A stretch of DNA of 64,000 nucleotides from Piscicola geometra (lineage: Eukaryota > Annelida > Clitellata > Hirudinida > Piscicolidae), in the NCBI GenBank assembly GCA_943735955.1, contig OX030959.1:5551241-5615240 (forward strand). Reading direction: 5' to 3'. The first letter of the stretch is position 1. Each line of letters starts with the position of its first letter. Shown here in pieces: positions 1 to 12,124 of the stretch. The notes under the pieces were generated by a model that was not told where the DNA came from, did not search any database, and saw only the letters and a list, made by a program, of their open reading frames with translations. A program made the translations under genes and the position numbers.

Positions 1-509
1 CAAGAATTGCGAAAAACATGCAATATATGTAAAAAAATCTTAAAAGAAAAAAACTTTTTACTATATATTTTTTGCACTTTATGAACCCTTTATAACCAAT
101 ACTTTTTTGACCCTGCATTCCAATGTTTCTAACTAAACTCAATTTCCAATGTTTTTATGTAGGCAAATAAATTATTCGTTATCACAAAAATTTTTTTTTT
201 TCATAATTGAAGTATTTATATGCTAAAAGAATAAAATGGGTTTAAGACGAAAAAATAATTGAATATATCAAAACAGACATATAAAAAATAAGTTACAAAT
301 TTAGGCATATTTCAAAATAGATATTAAGTTTCACGTGTTACCCGTGAAAGAGATACGATGTTTTTAGTAAATAACATTGGTTTCTTAAAAGTTTCAGTGA
401 AAAATCTGAAAAATTTTGACAAATTTAAAAAAAATATATTTAATAACATAAATAAGCGTGTAAGCGAATATCAATAAAACTGACAAAAAATACATCTATC
501 AACTTTGCT

Positions 510-790
510 TCTCCATTTGAGCCACTCCTTCATCATTTTTTTCTCATAATCCTTTTTTCAGCCTCGTTTTGGTTTTCAAACCCAATATTTACTATCTTCC
601 TAATCTTTTTACTTTTACAAAACCAATTTTTTGCGCCGTTTCTTACATACGGCAACTTGAATGCTTCATTAAGGCGCCTGGAGCACTCCCGTACTCACGA
701 GAGTCTCATTTGGTAGGCAATCTTGCGACGAGTCAGTCCCTTAGGCTTCCAAACGCAACTTCTTCCAGCTTATTTGATGATATATTGTAT
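510..790 (-). pseudogene. decayed coding-like fragment, unidentified
   Basis: Read on the minus strand from about 780 down to 510, one frame stays open for about 23 codons, including a stretch GRSCVWKPKGLTRRKIAYQM. It meets one TGA and then stays open for about 50 more codons, including RECSRRLNEAFKLPYVRNGA. A TGA that could come from CGA is the only break. The first part also ends on a good splice donor (CTC|GTGAGTACGG), so it could instead be a real exon. Base composition is clearly richer in G+C than the flanks. I do not recognise the protein. It may belong with the other minus-strand islands up to 3513. Confidence 0.3.
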
Positions 791-1379
791 AACCTACTAA
801 TGCACTCTTTACATATTTCGCGACACAAGATTTTTCCTGTTTTACTGATGGCTATCTTTTTTTCATGAATAAACGTTATTCATAAATGAATTCGTTTTTG
901 AAAAAAAATTATTTTGTCACTAAAGACCCAAAAAAAGTTTTTTTTAATACTTTGTAACAATTCAATAAGTTTATTCAAAGTAGATCATTATCAGGATTTT
1001 TAAGTCGTTTGAGCTTACACACTTTTTTTGTAAATATGAGTAAGTTGCTTTCAATTTGAGATGTTTTTTCTATTTTGAAATCATAAAAATAAACTAATAA
1101 GGAAAATAATTAGATACAGGATGAAAAAAGAAATTCTCATAAAATTTGATCCCCTATCCTCTTCATAAGTTTCATTAGTATGTGAAAAAGTACAACCAAA
1201 TAAAAAAGCCATAAAAATCCAATAAGAGAGATATTAATATATGAACCTAAAATAATAAAAATAATAAAGGCATCAGAGCCACTGACAATGGAAAATAGTT
1301 GACTTAACTGAATAATGTAATAATTCTATTTAAATATTCAAAACATCCAAAAAAGATACAATTTTTTGAAAAGTTTTAT

Positions 1380-1500
1380 TAGAGTTCCCCACGAGATAAG
1401 TCTTCAGAAATCGACTTAATGCTTTGTCGAGCTAAGAGACTTAAGTTTATGGGACAGAATGTTCCACAGACTAGACTTTGCCACAACTTTTTCCATTCTT
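1380..1500 (-). pseudogene. coding-like island, possible terminal exon
   Basis: On the minus strand a pyrimidine-rich stretch ending in CACAACTAG, a good 3' splice site, is followed by an open frame that ends at a TAA near 1380. It includes VLKEWKKLWQSLVCGTFCPI and later LLARQSIKSISEDLSRGEL. Composition is richer in G+C than the surroundings. It could be the last exon of a gene whose earlier exons are the islands at 2215-2350 and 3316-3513, or a relic of a transposon. No family was recognised. Confidence 0.3.
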
Positions 1501-2214
1501 TTAAAACTGCTAGTTGTGAAAAAAATATTTCTAGACGTCGCATTTTTATTTATTTATTTAAACATTGTTTTAAGAATTTATTCGAATGCTATTATTGAAG
1601 AATGTAAGAATAAATATAATAAAATTTAGATTTTGTTAAATACTGAACTTTATATAATCCAAAATAGCTGAAATTAAATAAATTAGTATCGAGGAAGTAG
1701 AAAACATTAATTTTTATGAAAACTTAATAGTACTAACAAATACTCATTTAAAATATTTTTATGATAAAGAAAAAGTGGTTCTAATATAAATATCTTGTTT
1801 CTTGTACACTATCTAGGAGAAAAAATAATACTTATAAAAATAGTGAAAGTAGTTTCATGTAGTTTATAAAGTATTCTCACTTTATAAATGTATCGAAATT
1901 TTCTTTATGTTAAATTTTAAAATATCTTTCTAAAACTTACAAAATGTTATTTCGGTTTTGTAATGAAGAAATGTGACCAGAAGAATGGCTGGTTAACTGA
2001 TGTGATGGATGGGAGACGAGGCATAAAACAAACTTTGATTGATAAGACAAATTTATTATTACAAGATTACATGCATGTAGGATGAAAATGAATTGATCTA
2101 TAGAGTTAATTATAAATATAATAAATTAAATGGCATTTTTAATATTTATAATAGAGTAAAAATATTTCATATTTTTCTTTTTAACATATATGAGACCTAA
2201 ACTTTACAAATACC

Positions 2215-2350
2215 TGATCCATCACAAGCTACTTTTTTAAAATTCATGTTGTCTTGAACCGAATACTTCTCGGCGACTCTTTCAACACAGGGCGTCGTAA
2301 CAACAAATGCTTGAACATCCAACAACGTAAAAAGTTTACATTAAGTTCAT
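2215..2350 (-). pseudogene. coding-like island with donor site
   Basis: The minus strand carries an open stretch including LLDVQAFVVTTPCVERVAEK and then NMNFKKVACDGSG, ending at a possible donor (TCAG|GTATTTG). The TTPxVxxVAxxY pattern faintly recalls a segment of peptidase M8 (leishmanolysin-like) proteins, but the match is too short and imperfect to name it. It lies on the same strand as the neighbouring islands, so it may be an internal exon of one decayed or divergent gene. Confidence 0.25.
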
Positions 2351-3315
2351 CAAGATTTTTTATAGCTTAAATAATTTTTTCAGCCAACTTATAAACTAGT
2401 AAGGGAGTCATTGAAAGCATTTTCGACATCTTAAAAACTAATGTTTGCTTTAAAAGCTTAAATTTTGAAATTGTAAAAAACATATTTTAAAGTTCTTGTT
2501 TTTTCGTATTTTTTTTGTGAGTATCCTTTTCACTCTAGCGAAGGTTCTAAGGTTTTGAAAGTTTTGAATTTTCATGTTCAAAAGTGTATATGCTGCGAAG
2601 TGTGCCTTCAAAAGAAAATAAAATTTATTTTCTAGAAGCGACAACAAGCCTGATTGGAAATAGGACGTGAATTAAAAGATGAAAAAAAAGGGACAAAAGT
2701 TATGAATAGGAAGTGAAGATGAAAAATGAAGCAATACCGCTCTATGTTTTCGTCAAAACACCCATCTGTCCGAGAAAAGTACATTAAGAAATTGCTTGAA
2801 AAATTGAAAAAAAGCGTTGTTGTTATACAAAGTAATGCCTTAAAGTTTTATATGAGTTTTTGAATGTTTTGTATTAAAACAAGATTTGCAAAACAGAGTT
2901 GTTATTTTTTGAAACTATTCATGAACGGAAACAATGGGAGACAATGTCCTTATAAAGAAATAATAACCAAATGCCTATAAAGTAAATTTTTTTTTAAAAT
3001 AATTATTGGAATCTTAATTCAAGTCAAAATACAGCTTCTTTAAACTATAATGAATCAAATCAAAACTTTAAAAATATATTGTAAGTTCTCATAAATACCC
3101 CTTATCCAAAAGCTTGAAATATTTTTTTTTTTATTTTTTACATTGGATAAGAATGAAATGCTTATAGTGATAAAAAAGAAGCTCTGATGGCTAACACAAA
3201 ACCTCAGATACACCAAGATCATGTGTTTTTTCTGCATTAATTCTAACCCTAGAAAAAATTGTGCTTGCTACTATCTCGACTAGTTTACGGCACTAAATGG
3301 CATGCATAAAAAAGA

Positions 3316-3513
3316 CTAGACTACACTAGCTGCCTTCTCTACATCGACCGTTTGACACTTCCACTCTGGGCCAACAAATAAATTACTCCGATTTGTAGCA
3401 ACTATAAGCTCCTTAAGACGACTTAAAGTCTTATTGAGAAGCTTGTTAGTGCAGGCTTTTAAATTCAGCAAAGGATACTTTTCATGTAATTGCATTGCGC
3501 AAACTGCCTTCAT
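3316..3513 (-). CDS. hypothetical 65-codon ORF
   Basis: A true ATG at 3513-3511 opens a 65-codon frame ending with TAG at 3316. The sequence has a mixed, protein-like composition (MKAVCAMQLHEKYPLLNLKA at the start, NLFVGPEWKCQTVDVEKAA near the end), unlike the low-complexity chance ORFs elsewhere. A TATAAAA lies shortly upstream on the same strand (near 3525-3531). It has no family I recognise. It could be a first exon with a donor inside its last codons, or a transposon relic. Confidence 0.3.
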   Translation of the reverse strand: MKAVCAMQLHEKYPLLNLKACTNKLLNKTLSRLKELIVATNRSNLFVGPEWKCQTVDVEKAASVV

Positions 3514-6500
3514 ATTTCATGGATTTTATACACGATTAGCGAATAGATTATGTATGTGCGTGACTCCTTCAGTTGAACCAAAGGTTCAAAGCTAGTTGTG
3601 AGGGAAAAAAATACGATGTATGGTTATATAATTAGCCATAAGTGTATAGCTCAAGGAAAAAAAATTAAGCTTATTTTTAATGATTTTGGAGAAAGAAAAA
3701 TATGCTTTTCTTCAACTTCGTTTGTTTGAGTGAAATAATAAATGTTTAAAAAAATATTTTAACATTAAAATAAAATATTCACTGTGTAAAATAGGATAAT
3801 TCAATTTTTAAAATATGTATATATATATATGTAAATGTCAAAACAAATTTCACTGCAATAATTAGATTGCGATGAAAAGATGAAAAACGTATAATATATT
3901 TTTCGCGACAGCTTGTACATAGCGTAAAGTCATAAATCAAATATTTCTAAAACTAAAATAAAATTTAAACTGAAGAATTCCATAGTTTTGTATTTATAAA
4001 TTATTTTGCAAGTTTAAAGTTTTAGAGAAATTACCATTTAACATTTTGTAATCTCGAATCTTGCGAAATGTTATTCAAAAAAAATATAAACTAGTAAAAA
4101 AAAGGTTCAAAAAATGTTCTGATGAGAATATAAATTAGAAAATAGAAAAATCAAACAGATTCATTTTTGTTTTAATTCCAGGAATTATTTTGACGTCAGA
4201 AAACAAATGCGAAAAATATTAGAAAGCGCTTTTATGTTTTAGATTGAAATGTAAGTTTCATTACAAAGTGTCATTTGTCAGCTTAGGTATGTGAGTGTGC
4301 GCGTCTTTGCTTGTGAACCCCTGTATGTGTGCAAGAAAGCTCCTGTGCTTCTTCAAAGAGCTGGTGATTAAGTCTTCATTAGTGTGGTAATGCTTAACTG
4401 TCCGTGTACTGGTGGAGTTTTATGTGAATATATTTCACTTTCTGTTTGTTCATGAATTTTTAGGCAAATAAGAAAAAATAATTTTGTTAGATATATTTGT
4501 TTAACGTAGGATGTTTTTCGTACATAAAAAAAACTAAAAATTGTTTTATCAATATTAAACACTGGATTGATTTGAGGAAGAAAAAGCAAGACAAAACATA
4601 TTTATTTATTAGAATTATTCAATTTGTTATATTTCTCAACATTGTTTAGGTTATGTTTTTTGCATGGTATTGTATTGATCACTAATTATTTTGACACTTC
4701 CTGTCTAATAGCGTGATGGATTGCATGTCGCATGCAGGTAAGCATACTTTTTCTGAAGTGGATTGTAGTTTTGGATGTGACAAGGAGGTCATTTTGATAT
4801 GAAAAACTGAAAAAATTCTGTATTGATTTATGAGATCTTTTTCAAATTTATATTTTTAAATTTTAAATCAAACATTAAATTTTTTGAAACATGATTTATT
4901 TTATATATATATTCCCCGCCTCGGTCATAATTAAAAAAAACATTTTTTTCACTCGTGGCTGAAGCTTTTCAGCGTTTACTTTTTTTGAAAGTTTTAAAAC
5001 TAAACGAAAACTTTGAATAGAATTTTCTTCTATGAAATCCTTGATGCGAAAAGTTTAAAGTATGGAGATGAATATTCAAAAAGACAAATTACCAGTCGTG
5101 GGATTTAACTCGAGTTAAGAACATTTTATTTTTAACAATTTTTTTAATTATTAATATTATATTAATGGTATTAGTATTTGCCTAAAAAGTGATTTATAGA
5201 AGTTTTTGCATAGAAAAAACTTTTATATGAATATTAAAGATCCTCATGCTTCAAACTTATCGTTGTTTATACTTCCTTTATTGTGTGATTTATGTCACTA
5301 GCGGCGCTAAGAGTTGTTTGAAATAACAAGAGTTGATGATGGAGTGAACGGTTGTTGTTAACACATTAACTTTCCACAAGCACTCTTTGCCACATTAAGA
5401 TTAGTGCCTGGACTTTAATATTCGCTTTCCTAAAGTTTGATTTTTTTTCATGTTTTTATAATAAATACGTATTCAGCGCATGAGTTTTTAGATTTGAATA
5501 GATGTATATGCATTTCAAAGTATAAGATCACAGTCACTTTTATATTTTTTAAAATTGTTAATTTGATTTACACTTTCGTGAAGTTTTCTTTCAGTTAGTT
5601 TTGCATTTCTTGCAGTGATAAAGACTCATATATAACAGACCCTTCCTGCTATAAAACTAATATAATTTTTCACAAAAAAACATTTCACAAAAGTATTTTT
5701 AAAGTAACTAAACAAAAAAAAATTTTATTCATATACTTCATATCCGAAAAAGACAGTTTTATTTTTTTTAAGTGGTTTTTATACATAAATAAATGCTTTA
5801 TAGCAGTTTTTAGATAAAATCATTCGTGATTTAGTATTTTCATTAGCTGATAGCTCTAATCAATAAGATATATGTGTGGTTTATTCCATAGTGGAATTTG
5901 TCACAAGCTAAATCACTACAGATCGAAAGAGCTTGGCTCCTCATAAATTTTACGCATTTAAAAAGTATATATTTCTGAGTTTTATAAAATTCTACAATAA
6001 ATCATGATTCTTTCGTTGAGGAAAATTTGAAAAGCTTTTATTAAAAAGGAAAAACAATTAATTATTCAAAAAAATAAATTAATCTATTTTAAAAAAAGTA
6101 CTTTAAAATTTCTAATATATCTTATTCCACGTAAAATAATCCAGACACCTAGAACAAGAAAGCCTGATTACAACATCCAAAATACAAACCGCTAAACTTT
6201 GTTGAGAAAAACTTTAGAAAGGTTTTGTAACGAAGGTTCAAGGATTCGTGCAATACGTTAAAATAAATGGAAGCAAATCCTTTCATGCTCCGTCAGCTGT
6301 TTGCTTTGCGACATATCATTGGCATTCACACTGAGGCATCTTTTTACGATGAAACTGTTTTTTAACGAAAAAGCATTATCTCCGAATATTTATTTGAAAG
6401 CATAGTCTGAAAATTATAAATCACACAGGTTATTTTAACAATGGAACTACATTCATTTGTATGAAAAATTCTTTTCTATTCGTTCCAGAAGGCACCAGTA

Positions 6501-8760
6501 CCATTCCGCATTAAGCGTTTATCATTATTTTTGCTTCGAAAGCCTATTTATCTACTAAATTAAGTTTCATAAGATTGATTTAAAACGCTTAAATATTTTT
6601 TCCATAGAATAAAACACTGCATCCAATTTTTCAAATTGTATTTCAAATAGTTTACTCTTTTAAATGGTTTTATCAGCCAAAAAAAATCTGTAAACGATTA
6701 AATTAAGTTAATATTTGGCCCATTGCTTCTTGGTAATGATAATTTTTGAACCCTATTAAGTTCTATCAAGCCTAAATAACCTGAGAACAAAGAAGATGAA
6801 ATTTTATTAATCTTCAGATTAATCTTTTTTACGAGTTTTAAATTTTGTAAAACATCATTTTCAGCTCAAAAGATTTCTAAACACTATTCAAGTGCTTATC
6901 AAGGTATACAAGAAAACGTGTCATTCATTGTTTTATAAATAGTGGAGTTTCAATAAAAATTATATATTATACAGACTACTTTTTTATGGAAATAAATTAT
7001 CGTACTGCGAACGTTTTGGTTGAAATCACTTAGAAAAAAATTAGATTATTTTACCTCGTATAACAATTCTCACCTCTTAAAAAACTTGTTGGCACATTGA
7101 ATCCAGAGTTCTCATATACAACCACCCTTATGGCCCATCTTACCTAGTTACCTATTTTATAATCAAAGTGTCTAACACTTTATAATTCACTTTCATAATT
7201 TTAGTTAGGAACAAATAAAATTAAATTAATTTTTTATGCATTTAAAACTGGAGGTTAGTTAAATTTAAGATAGGCTTAATGCGGTCTTTTTCTTCGAGCT
7301 CGATAACCAATCGATAAATACTATAAGTTTAGAAAATATCTTAGTCAATTTAATTAAATATTTAATTAAAACCCCTATTGAATGAAATATCAATTATAGA
7401 AACAATATTGAAAATGGAATTATATAAAAAGGAGGTTTTCATAACCGTATTCCACATAAGACTCTTAATATCGGTGCGTTTGAAACACATCCCATTCTTT
7501 TATACGAAGCATTCAGCGAGAGATACTTGCATATTTGCTCATACATTTAGCCGTTCAACCAATTATTCTAAAAAGGTTTATATAAAATTGTTGGGTTATA
7601 GTTATAGGTTAAAAAAACATATTGTTTGTGACCAATTAATTTTTTAAGTTTAAAAATTCAAAAAGTTCAATAATAGAGATAATTGTCAAGTGTTATAATC
7701 TTTTTTTATGGCTTTTTCATGATTATTTATTCATAATTATCCTTTATTAACATTTTCATTGAAACTCAATGTTTTGCAAAGTTGTGATCTGAGGACCATT
7801 GGGGGTCTGCGAAGCTCTGGTCAGTGTTTTGAAAAAAAAACATTTGTTTTCACTTTTTTTCACAAAATTGATAAGTGTCTTTGCAGGCTAAATTGAGTTA
7901 TTCATATTATTATTGAACCTTTTAAAAATGAAAAATATAATCATAGAAAAAAGAAACAACTTATCATTCAATTTAGAAAATTTCGCTTGCAAATTTTAAA
8001 ATACTTTTTTTAAAATCAAAACTCTTATAAACCGAGCCGAATAAAGAATTAAATTATTTTTTGACTCATCATTGTCTAGCAGACAATTCAATCAAGAAGG
8101 GTGTGAAGAACCTCATTTCAACTTTATTATTTTTACAGCAACTCCATCCCACATATTTTATGCTCCATGAACATTCCCATTAAAACTTGCCTACAAATAG
8201 CGCTAAGAGCTTAAGCGAATAGTTTTTATCTTTTTAAAGATACTTTAGTTTATAGTTTTAATTAGAACCTCGTGGCGTCTGATGCGGAATCATGCACGCT
8301 ATGAAGAACTAATTTATCCAAAAAGTCAGCCTTACTTGTTTTCCATTAATTGAAAGACATTTAATGGTTAACTATAAAGGCTGATATTTAAATAGGCACT
8401 TTTTTATCACGGTTAATTAATTAATTTTGCAAATCTCTTTCTTTTTAGTATATTTTATTTGTTTTTTAATCTAGTTTTCCGATAGAATCTTTCTTAAAAA
8501 ATGCATCATTAAGCTGTCAAGTATTATTTTCCATTTATGAAACTTTAATTTGAACATCATCTCTGAAACGTGGATCGTTTTTTTAAATATTCAATAATTG
8601 TAACTTTGAAATAGAATAGCGAAAAAAATAATTTTCTACTCCAACTTTTTATTTTCCCATATGAATAGCTAAAAGCTTATAAAAGACTCGCAAAAATGTT
8701 TTTAGGCGAATACAACTTTAAATATTCAATAAATATTCTAACACATTTATTTTACGTAAT

Positions 8761-8858
8761 ATGAATTGCTTGGGATGTATCAGAGGCGCCGCCAAAGCTT
8801 TTACGACGAGAATGAGAGGGGATTTCCGCCACTTGACTTTACTGCATGTTTCCACAAT
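8761..8858 (+). other. possible isolated first exon
   Basis: An ATG at 8761 opens a frame beginning MNCLGCIRGAAKAFTTRMRG and continuing about 33 codons to a strong splice donor, ACAAT|GTAAGAGC, at 8858/8859. A second frame (MYQRRRQSFYDENERGFPPL) is also open over the same stretch. G+C content is far higher than in the flanks. I found no convincing downstream exon; PUF60, the next gene on this strand, has its own complete start. It may be a 5' exon of an unrecognised transcript or a relic. Confidence 0.25.
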
Positions 8859-9169
8859 GTAAGAGCTTCCATAAATCCCCGATGCATATTTTTGCAAATA
8901 AAGAAAATATTTTATATGTTAATGGTGCTTTTATATTTATTTATACCCAAGTATGAATAATAGTTTCTAGACACAGATAACGATTATTCAATACTGGCTA
9001 GCTTGGCTAGCTACAAGTTTCATAAGTAAATATATACTTTTTATAAAATGCTAAAACTTTCACATTTCAAATAAAAAAAACTAACAGGTTCAAAAGAAGA
9101 TTTGGGTTGCTATTAAAAATAAGAATTAACATATATCTTTACTTATTTACAAATCTTATAAAATGAAGT

Positions 9170-9330
9170 TTCTAGTTGAGTGATGTTTTTGCCGTAGATT
9201 GGTCCCATGCGGCTGACGCATATTCCAAGATCGGTCGCACAAGAGGTTTGAGCCTTCACTACAGTCGGACATCTGCTATTTTTTCTTAAGAAAGCAGTGT
9301 TGTTGGCTTCCTAAGAGCATCTAGATCGGG
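9170..9330 (-). mobile_element. LINE reverse-transcriptase fragment, frameshifted
   Basis: Read on the minus strand, one frame gives ANNTAFLRKNSRCPTVVKAQ and, after a frameshift, another gives LKPLVRPILEYASAAWDQS. The LVRPILEYAS..WD signature is the well-known segment just C-terminal to the reverse-transcriptase core in CR1/Jockey-type non-LTR retrotransposons, and ANxTLGFLRRN... normally precedes it by this distance. The copy is tiny, frameshifted and stops soon after, so it is a dead scrap. No poly-A tail or duplication was found. Confidence 0.65.
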
Positions 9331-10380
9331 TTTTTTTGTCCAATTGAGCTATTTTAATTTGAGTCTTAAAATCCATAACTTGTGTGTATCATTAAAAAAT
9401 AAATATATTTTTAATTTCTCACTGTCAAATTATATCCAAAAACTATTCAAAGATCTCTTTTGTGAAGTACATATTCTAATACGATCTTTTTTCTAAGGTT
9501 TTCACGAAAATATTGTATTCGTTTAAGAGGAAATTATTATTTTAAAACATCTATTTTACGACTTTATCAAATTTTAACAATTTTTTACAATTTTTTTATA
9601 GGTATACTTTGTTATTATTATTATTATTAAATTCTTTTACGACTCTATAACCTTAAACTCAAGTGCCCATTGGAACTCCACTCTAATGTCTGATAAAAAA
9701 AAAGTCAATCGATTTTTTAAGGCCTGATTAAACTAATACTCATGCATCCCTGTCTGAGAATGAAAAAAATTATTCAATTGTAAATCATATTATAATGCAA
9801 AAAGAACTCAATTTCCGGCTCAGATGCACAATTAATTGAAGACAAAAGTCTACATTTAGATATTTTATTTTTACGCTTCTATGAATACTGACGAGGTTAC
9901 ATATGTATCATTTGTTAGAGAATTTAAATTATTCTAAACTATTCAATCCAAGTTGAATAGAGCATCTTTCTTATTATGGAAAAATTTCAAGTCAAAAAAT
10001 GGTATTTAATGGTACATGTATGTGTTTATATTTTTATCTTTGTATATGTTTGAAACAATGTGCTTTTATAGAATAGTCTGTCATTCATCTAGTCTAAGTT
10101 TTGAAAATTTATTCTAATTTTATTATTTTATGTATATACTTTTTTTGCTGATTCTTGGAAAAAATTTAATTTTAAATTATGAATAAATTTTTTATTTTAC
10201 ACTTTTTATAAATATAATATTAAATAAATAAATTAATATTGTGCTAGAAAATGTAAACAGTTCAATCATTATAATATTCATTCTATGGATGCACAGAAAT
10301 CTTGTTTTATCGTGGCTTTAAAGTTTTCGAACTGAGCTCTAATTAATTGTTTTCTCAAGAAGAGTTTCACAAATTTAAAC
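9331..10380. other. AT-rich spacer upstream of PUF60
   Basis: No gene seen. It holds a short TTA/ATT triplet run near 9613-9632 and otherwise unstructured AT-rich DNA. The PUF60 promoter must lie near its right end, but I see no clear TATA box or initiator. Confidence 0.6.
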
Positions 10381-11991
10381 ATGCAGCTCATCAACGATGA
10401 AAACAATAAAAACGAAGAGATGGAAACTGATCAAAATAGAGACGATCCGGCCTTCGAGGAGCTAGAGCAAAATGGACAGGTGATTTGTGGACCTGGAGCG
10501 AGGAGAGACTTGGGAATGTATGATCCGAAGAATCTAAGCAGTTCCCAGAAGCTGGCGATTGAAAAGGCCAAAAAGCATTTGATGGAACAAAGCATAAAGA
10601 CTATTCTCTTGAAGCAAACAATTTCCCACAAACAAACTCAAGCCGTCAACATACAAAACAACATTCAAAGACAACAAGCAATCACTCTGATGTGTCGAGT
10701 CTACATCGGCGCCATCAACTTTGAAATCAAAGAAGAAACCATCAGAGAAGCGTTCAGTCCCTTTGGACCTATGCGAACAATGAGTATGCCCTACGACTAT
10801 GTAGGCAACCACCACAAAGGATTCGCCTTCATTGAGTATGAAACGCCAGAGGCAGCTGCTGTTTGCATAGACCAGATGAATGGCATTGTCATCCAGGGGT
10901 ACACATTGAAGGTTGGCAGACCGACAAACATGCCTCAAGCTCAGCTGATCATCGACAGCATCATGGAAGAGTCGAAGAAGTACAAGAGGATCTATGTAGC
11001 AGGCATCCATCAGGACCTTTCAGAACAGGACATCAGAACTGTCTTTGAAGCGTTTGGAAGAATAGTTGATTGTCAGTTGTACCTTGACCACCTTGGAAAA
11101 CACAAGGGATATGCTTTCATCGACTTTGAAATAGAACAGAGTGTCTTGGATGCAGTTGCAGGCATGAATCTCTTTGACCTCGGAGGCAAGCATTTAAGAG
11201 TTGGTCGTGCAGTCACGCCTCCCATCCCTCTCAACTCAACCACTCCATCCAGCAGTACTCTTCCCACTGCTTCTGCCATTGCTGCAGCCGCTATTACAGC
11301 AAAAATAGCCGCTATTGAAGCTGTTTCAAATACAAAAAAGATTCCTGATTCTGATAAGTTCGAAGCTAAATCAACTCAACCCACAGCTGAACCCCCAAAG
11401 GCTGCTCCAGCTCGTAAATCGAAGTTTGGAGGCTTCAGTGAAGGTCCATCTGAGCCTGGCTTGATTGCTCCTCCGTCGGTGTTCATTCCTCCAGCTTCTC
11501 TCACTGCCAATGCTTCTCCCAAGGCAACAAGTTCAGCCGAGAAAGTTGAGAAACCAGTGAAGAAGGAGACTGCCCAGCAAGTGTTGCTCGACATGCCAGA
11601 CATGCAGACGATAGAACAGCAGGAGAACATCCACATCAAGGGACACCAGGCGAGACACATGCTGATGAAGAAACTCATGAGGGGCAATGAAGACTTCCTG
11701 ACACAGCAGAGCAAGGTGATGTGTCTGATGAACATGGTGGATGAGGTGGATGACGACTTGGAAGACGAAGTAAAGGAAGAATGTGGCAAGTATGGAGCTG
11801 TGAGCAAAGTGGTGATTCATCAGGAGACAGGGGAAGATGACAACCTTATTGTGAAGATTTTTGTCGAGTTTCTGGACGCCAAAGACACTGAAAAAGCTAT
11901 TACTGCCTTTGAAGGAAGATTCTTTGCAGGAAACATTATCAAAGCTAGCCTCTATGACCAACAACTTTTTAATAACAAAGACTTCTCTTAA
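10381..11991 (+). CDS. PUF60: poly(U)-binding splicing factor PUF60 (half-pint), single exon
   Basis: 536 residues, against 559 in human. Family role: nuclear RNA-binding protein that binds pyrimidine tracts and works with U2AF in 3' splice-site recognition. An N-terminal helix region (about 55-100) resembles the human KAKKxxMEQSIKxxLxKQT segment. RRM1 spans about 104-180 (RNP2 VYIGAI at 107, RNP1 KGFAFIEY at 146) and RRM2 about 203-277 (RNP2 IYVAGI at 204, RNP1 KGYAFIDF at 242). A linker rich in Ala/Pro/Ser follows. A C-terminal U2AF-homology motif (about 434-536) ends with the RxF signature GRFFAG (Arg513). The ATG at 10381 is the first in frame that fits the family N-terminus. The whole frame has no intron, which is unusual for this gene in animals and could mean intron loss or a retrocopy that became the locus. 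It is intact throughout, with CPSF3 258 bp downstream. Confidence 0.96.
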   Translation: MQLINDENNKNEEMETDQNRDDPAFEELEQNGQVICGPGARRDLGMYDPKNLSSSQKLAIEKAKKHLMEQSIKTILLKQTISHKQTQAVNIQNNIQRQQAITLMCRVYIGAINFEIKEETIREAFSPFGPMRTMSMPYDYVGNHHKGFAFIEYETPEAAAVCIDQMNGIVIQGYTLKVGRPTNMPQAQLIIDSIMEESKKYKRIYVAGIHQDLSEQDIRTVFEAFGRIVDCQLYLDHLGKHKGYAFIDFEIEQSVLDAVAGMNLFDLGGKHLRVGRAVTPPIPLNSTTPSSSTLPTASAIAAAAITAKIAAIEAVSNTKKIPDSDKFEAKSTQPTAEPPKAAPARKSKFGGFSEGPSEPGLIAPPSVFIPPASLTANASPKATSSAEKVEKPVKKETAQQVLLDMPDMQTIEQQENIHIKGHQARHMLMKKLMRGNEDFLTQQSKVMCLMNMVDEVDDDLEDEVKEECGKYGAVSKVVIHQETGEDDNLIVKIFVEFLDAKDTEKAITAFEGRFFAGNIIKASLYDQQLFNNKDFS

Positions 11992-12118
11992 TTATGTTTG
12001 CATTGTGTCATTTCAAGTATTTATTATTATCAGTTCGAGTATTTATTCTTATGATTTCTATATTTAATAGATTTCTTTAAGTAAAATTGTCTAAATATAT
12101 AACTTTAAATTGAATGAT

Positions 12119-12124
12119 AAATAA
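12119..12124 (+). terminator. PUF60 polyadenylation signal
   Basis: AATAAA, 128 bp after the PUF60 stop and about 125 bp before the CPSF3 ATG. It is the only canonical signal in the short spacer, so PUF60 transcripts probably end near 12140. Confidence 0.7.

Larger units (their letters stand above)
1..8760. other. AT-rich gene-poor stretch
   Basis: I see no intact gene here. The DNA is mostly A/T with short homopolymer runs. Four GC-richer islands on the minus strand near 510-790, 1380-1500, 2215-2350 and 3316-3513 look coding and are listed separately. A 32-codon ORF at 6267-6365 (+) has no support beyond its length. Around 7776-7830 a short stretch with a GGGGGTCTGCGAAG core resembles the ends of some hAT transposons, but I could not find a partner end. 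Confidence 0.6.

Noticed and set aside
6267..6365. 32-codon ATG ORF
   Set aside because: Short, no splice or family evidence, no ribosome or promoter context that would distinguish it from chance.
7776..7830. hAT-like terminus (GGGGGTCTGCGAAG)
   Set aside because: No second terminus, no duplication and no internal element; too short to support.
10431..11964. Minus-strand and shifted ORFs inside PUF60
   Set aside because: Shadows of the real frame with no motifs of their own.
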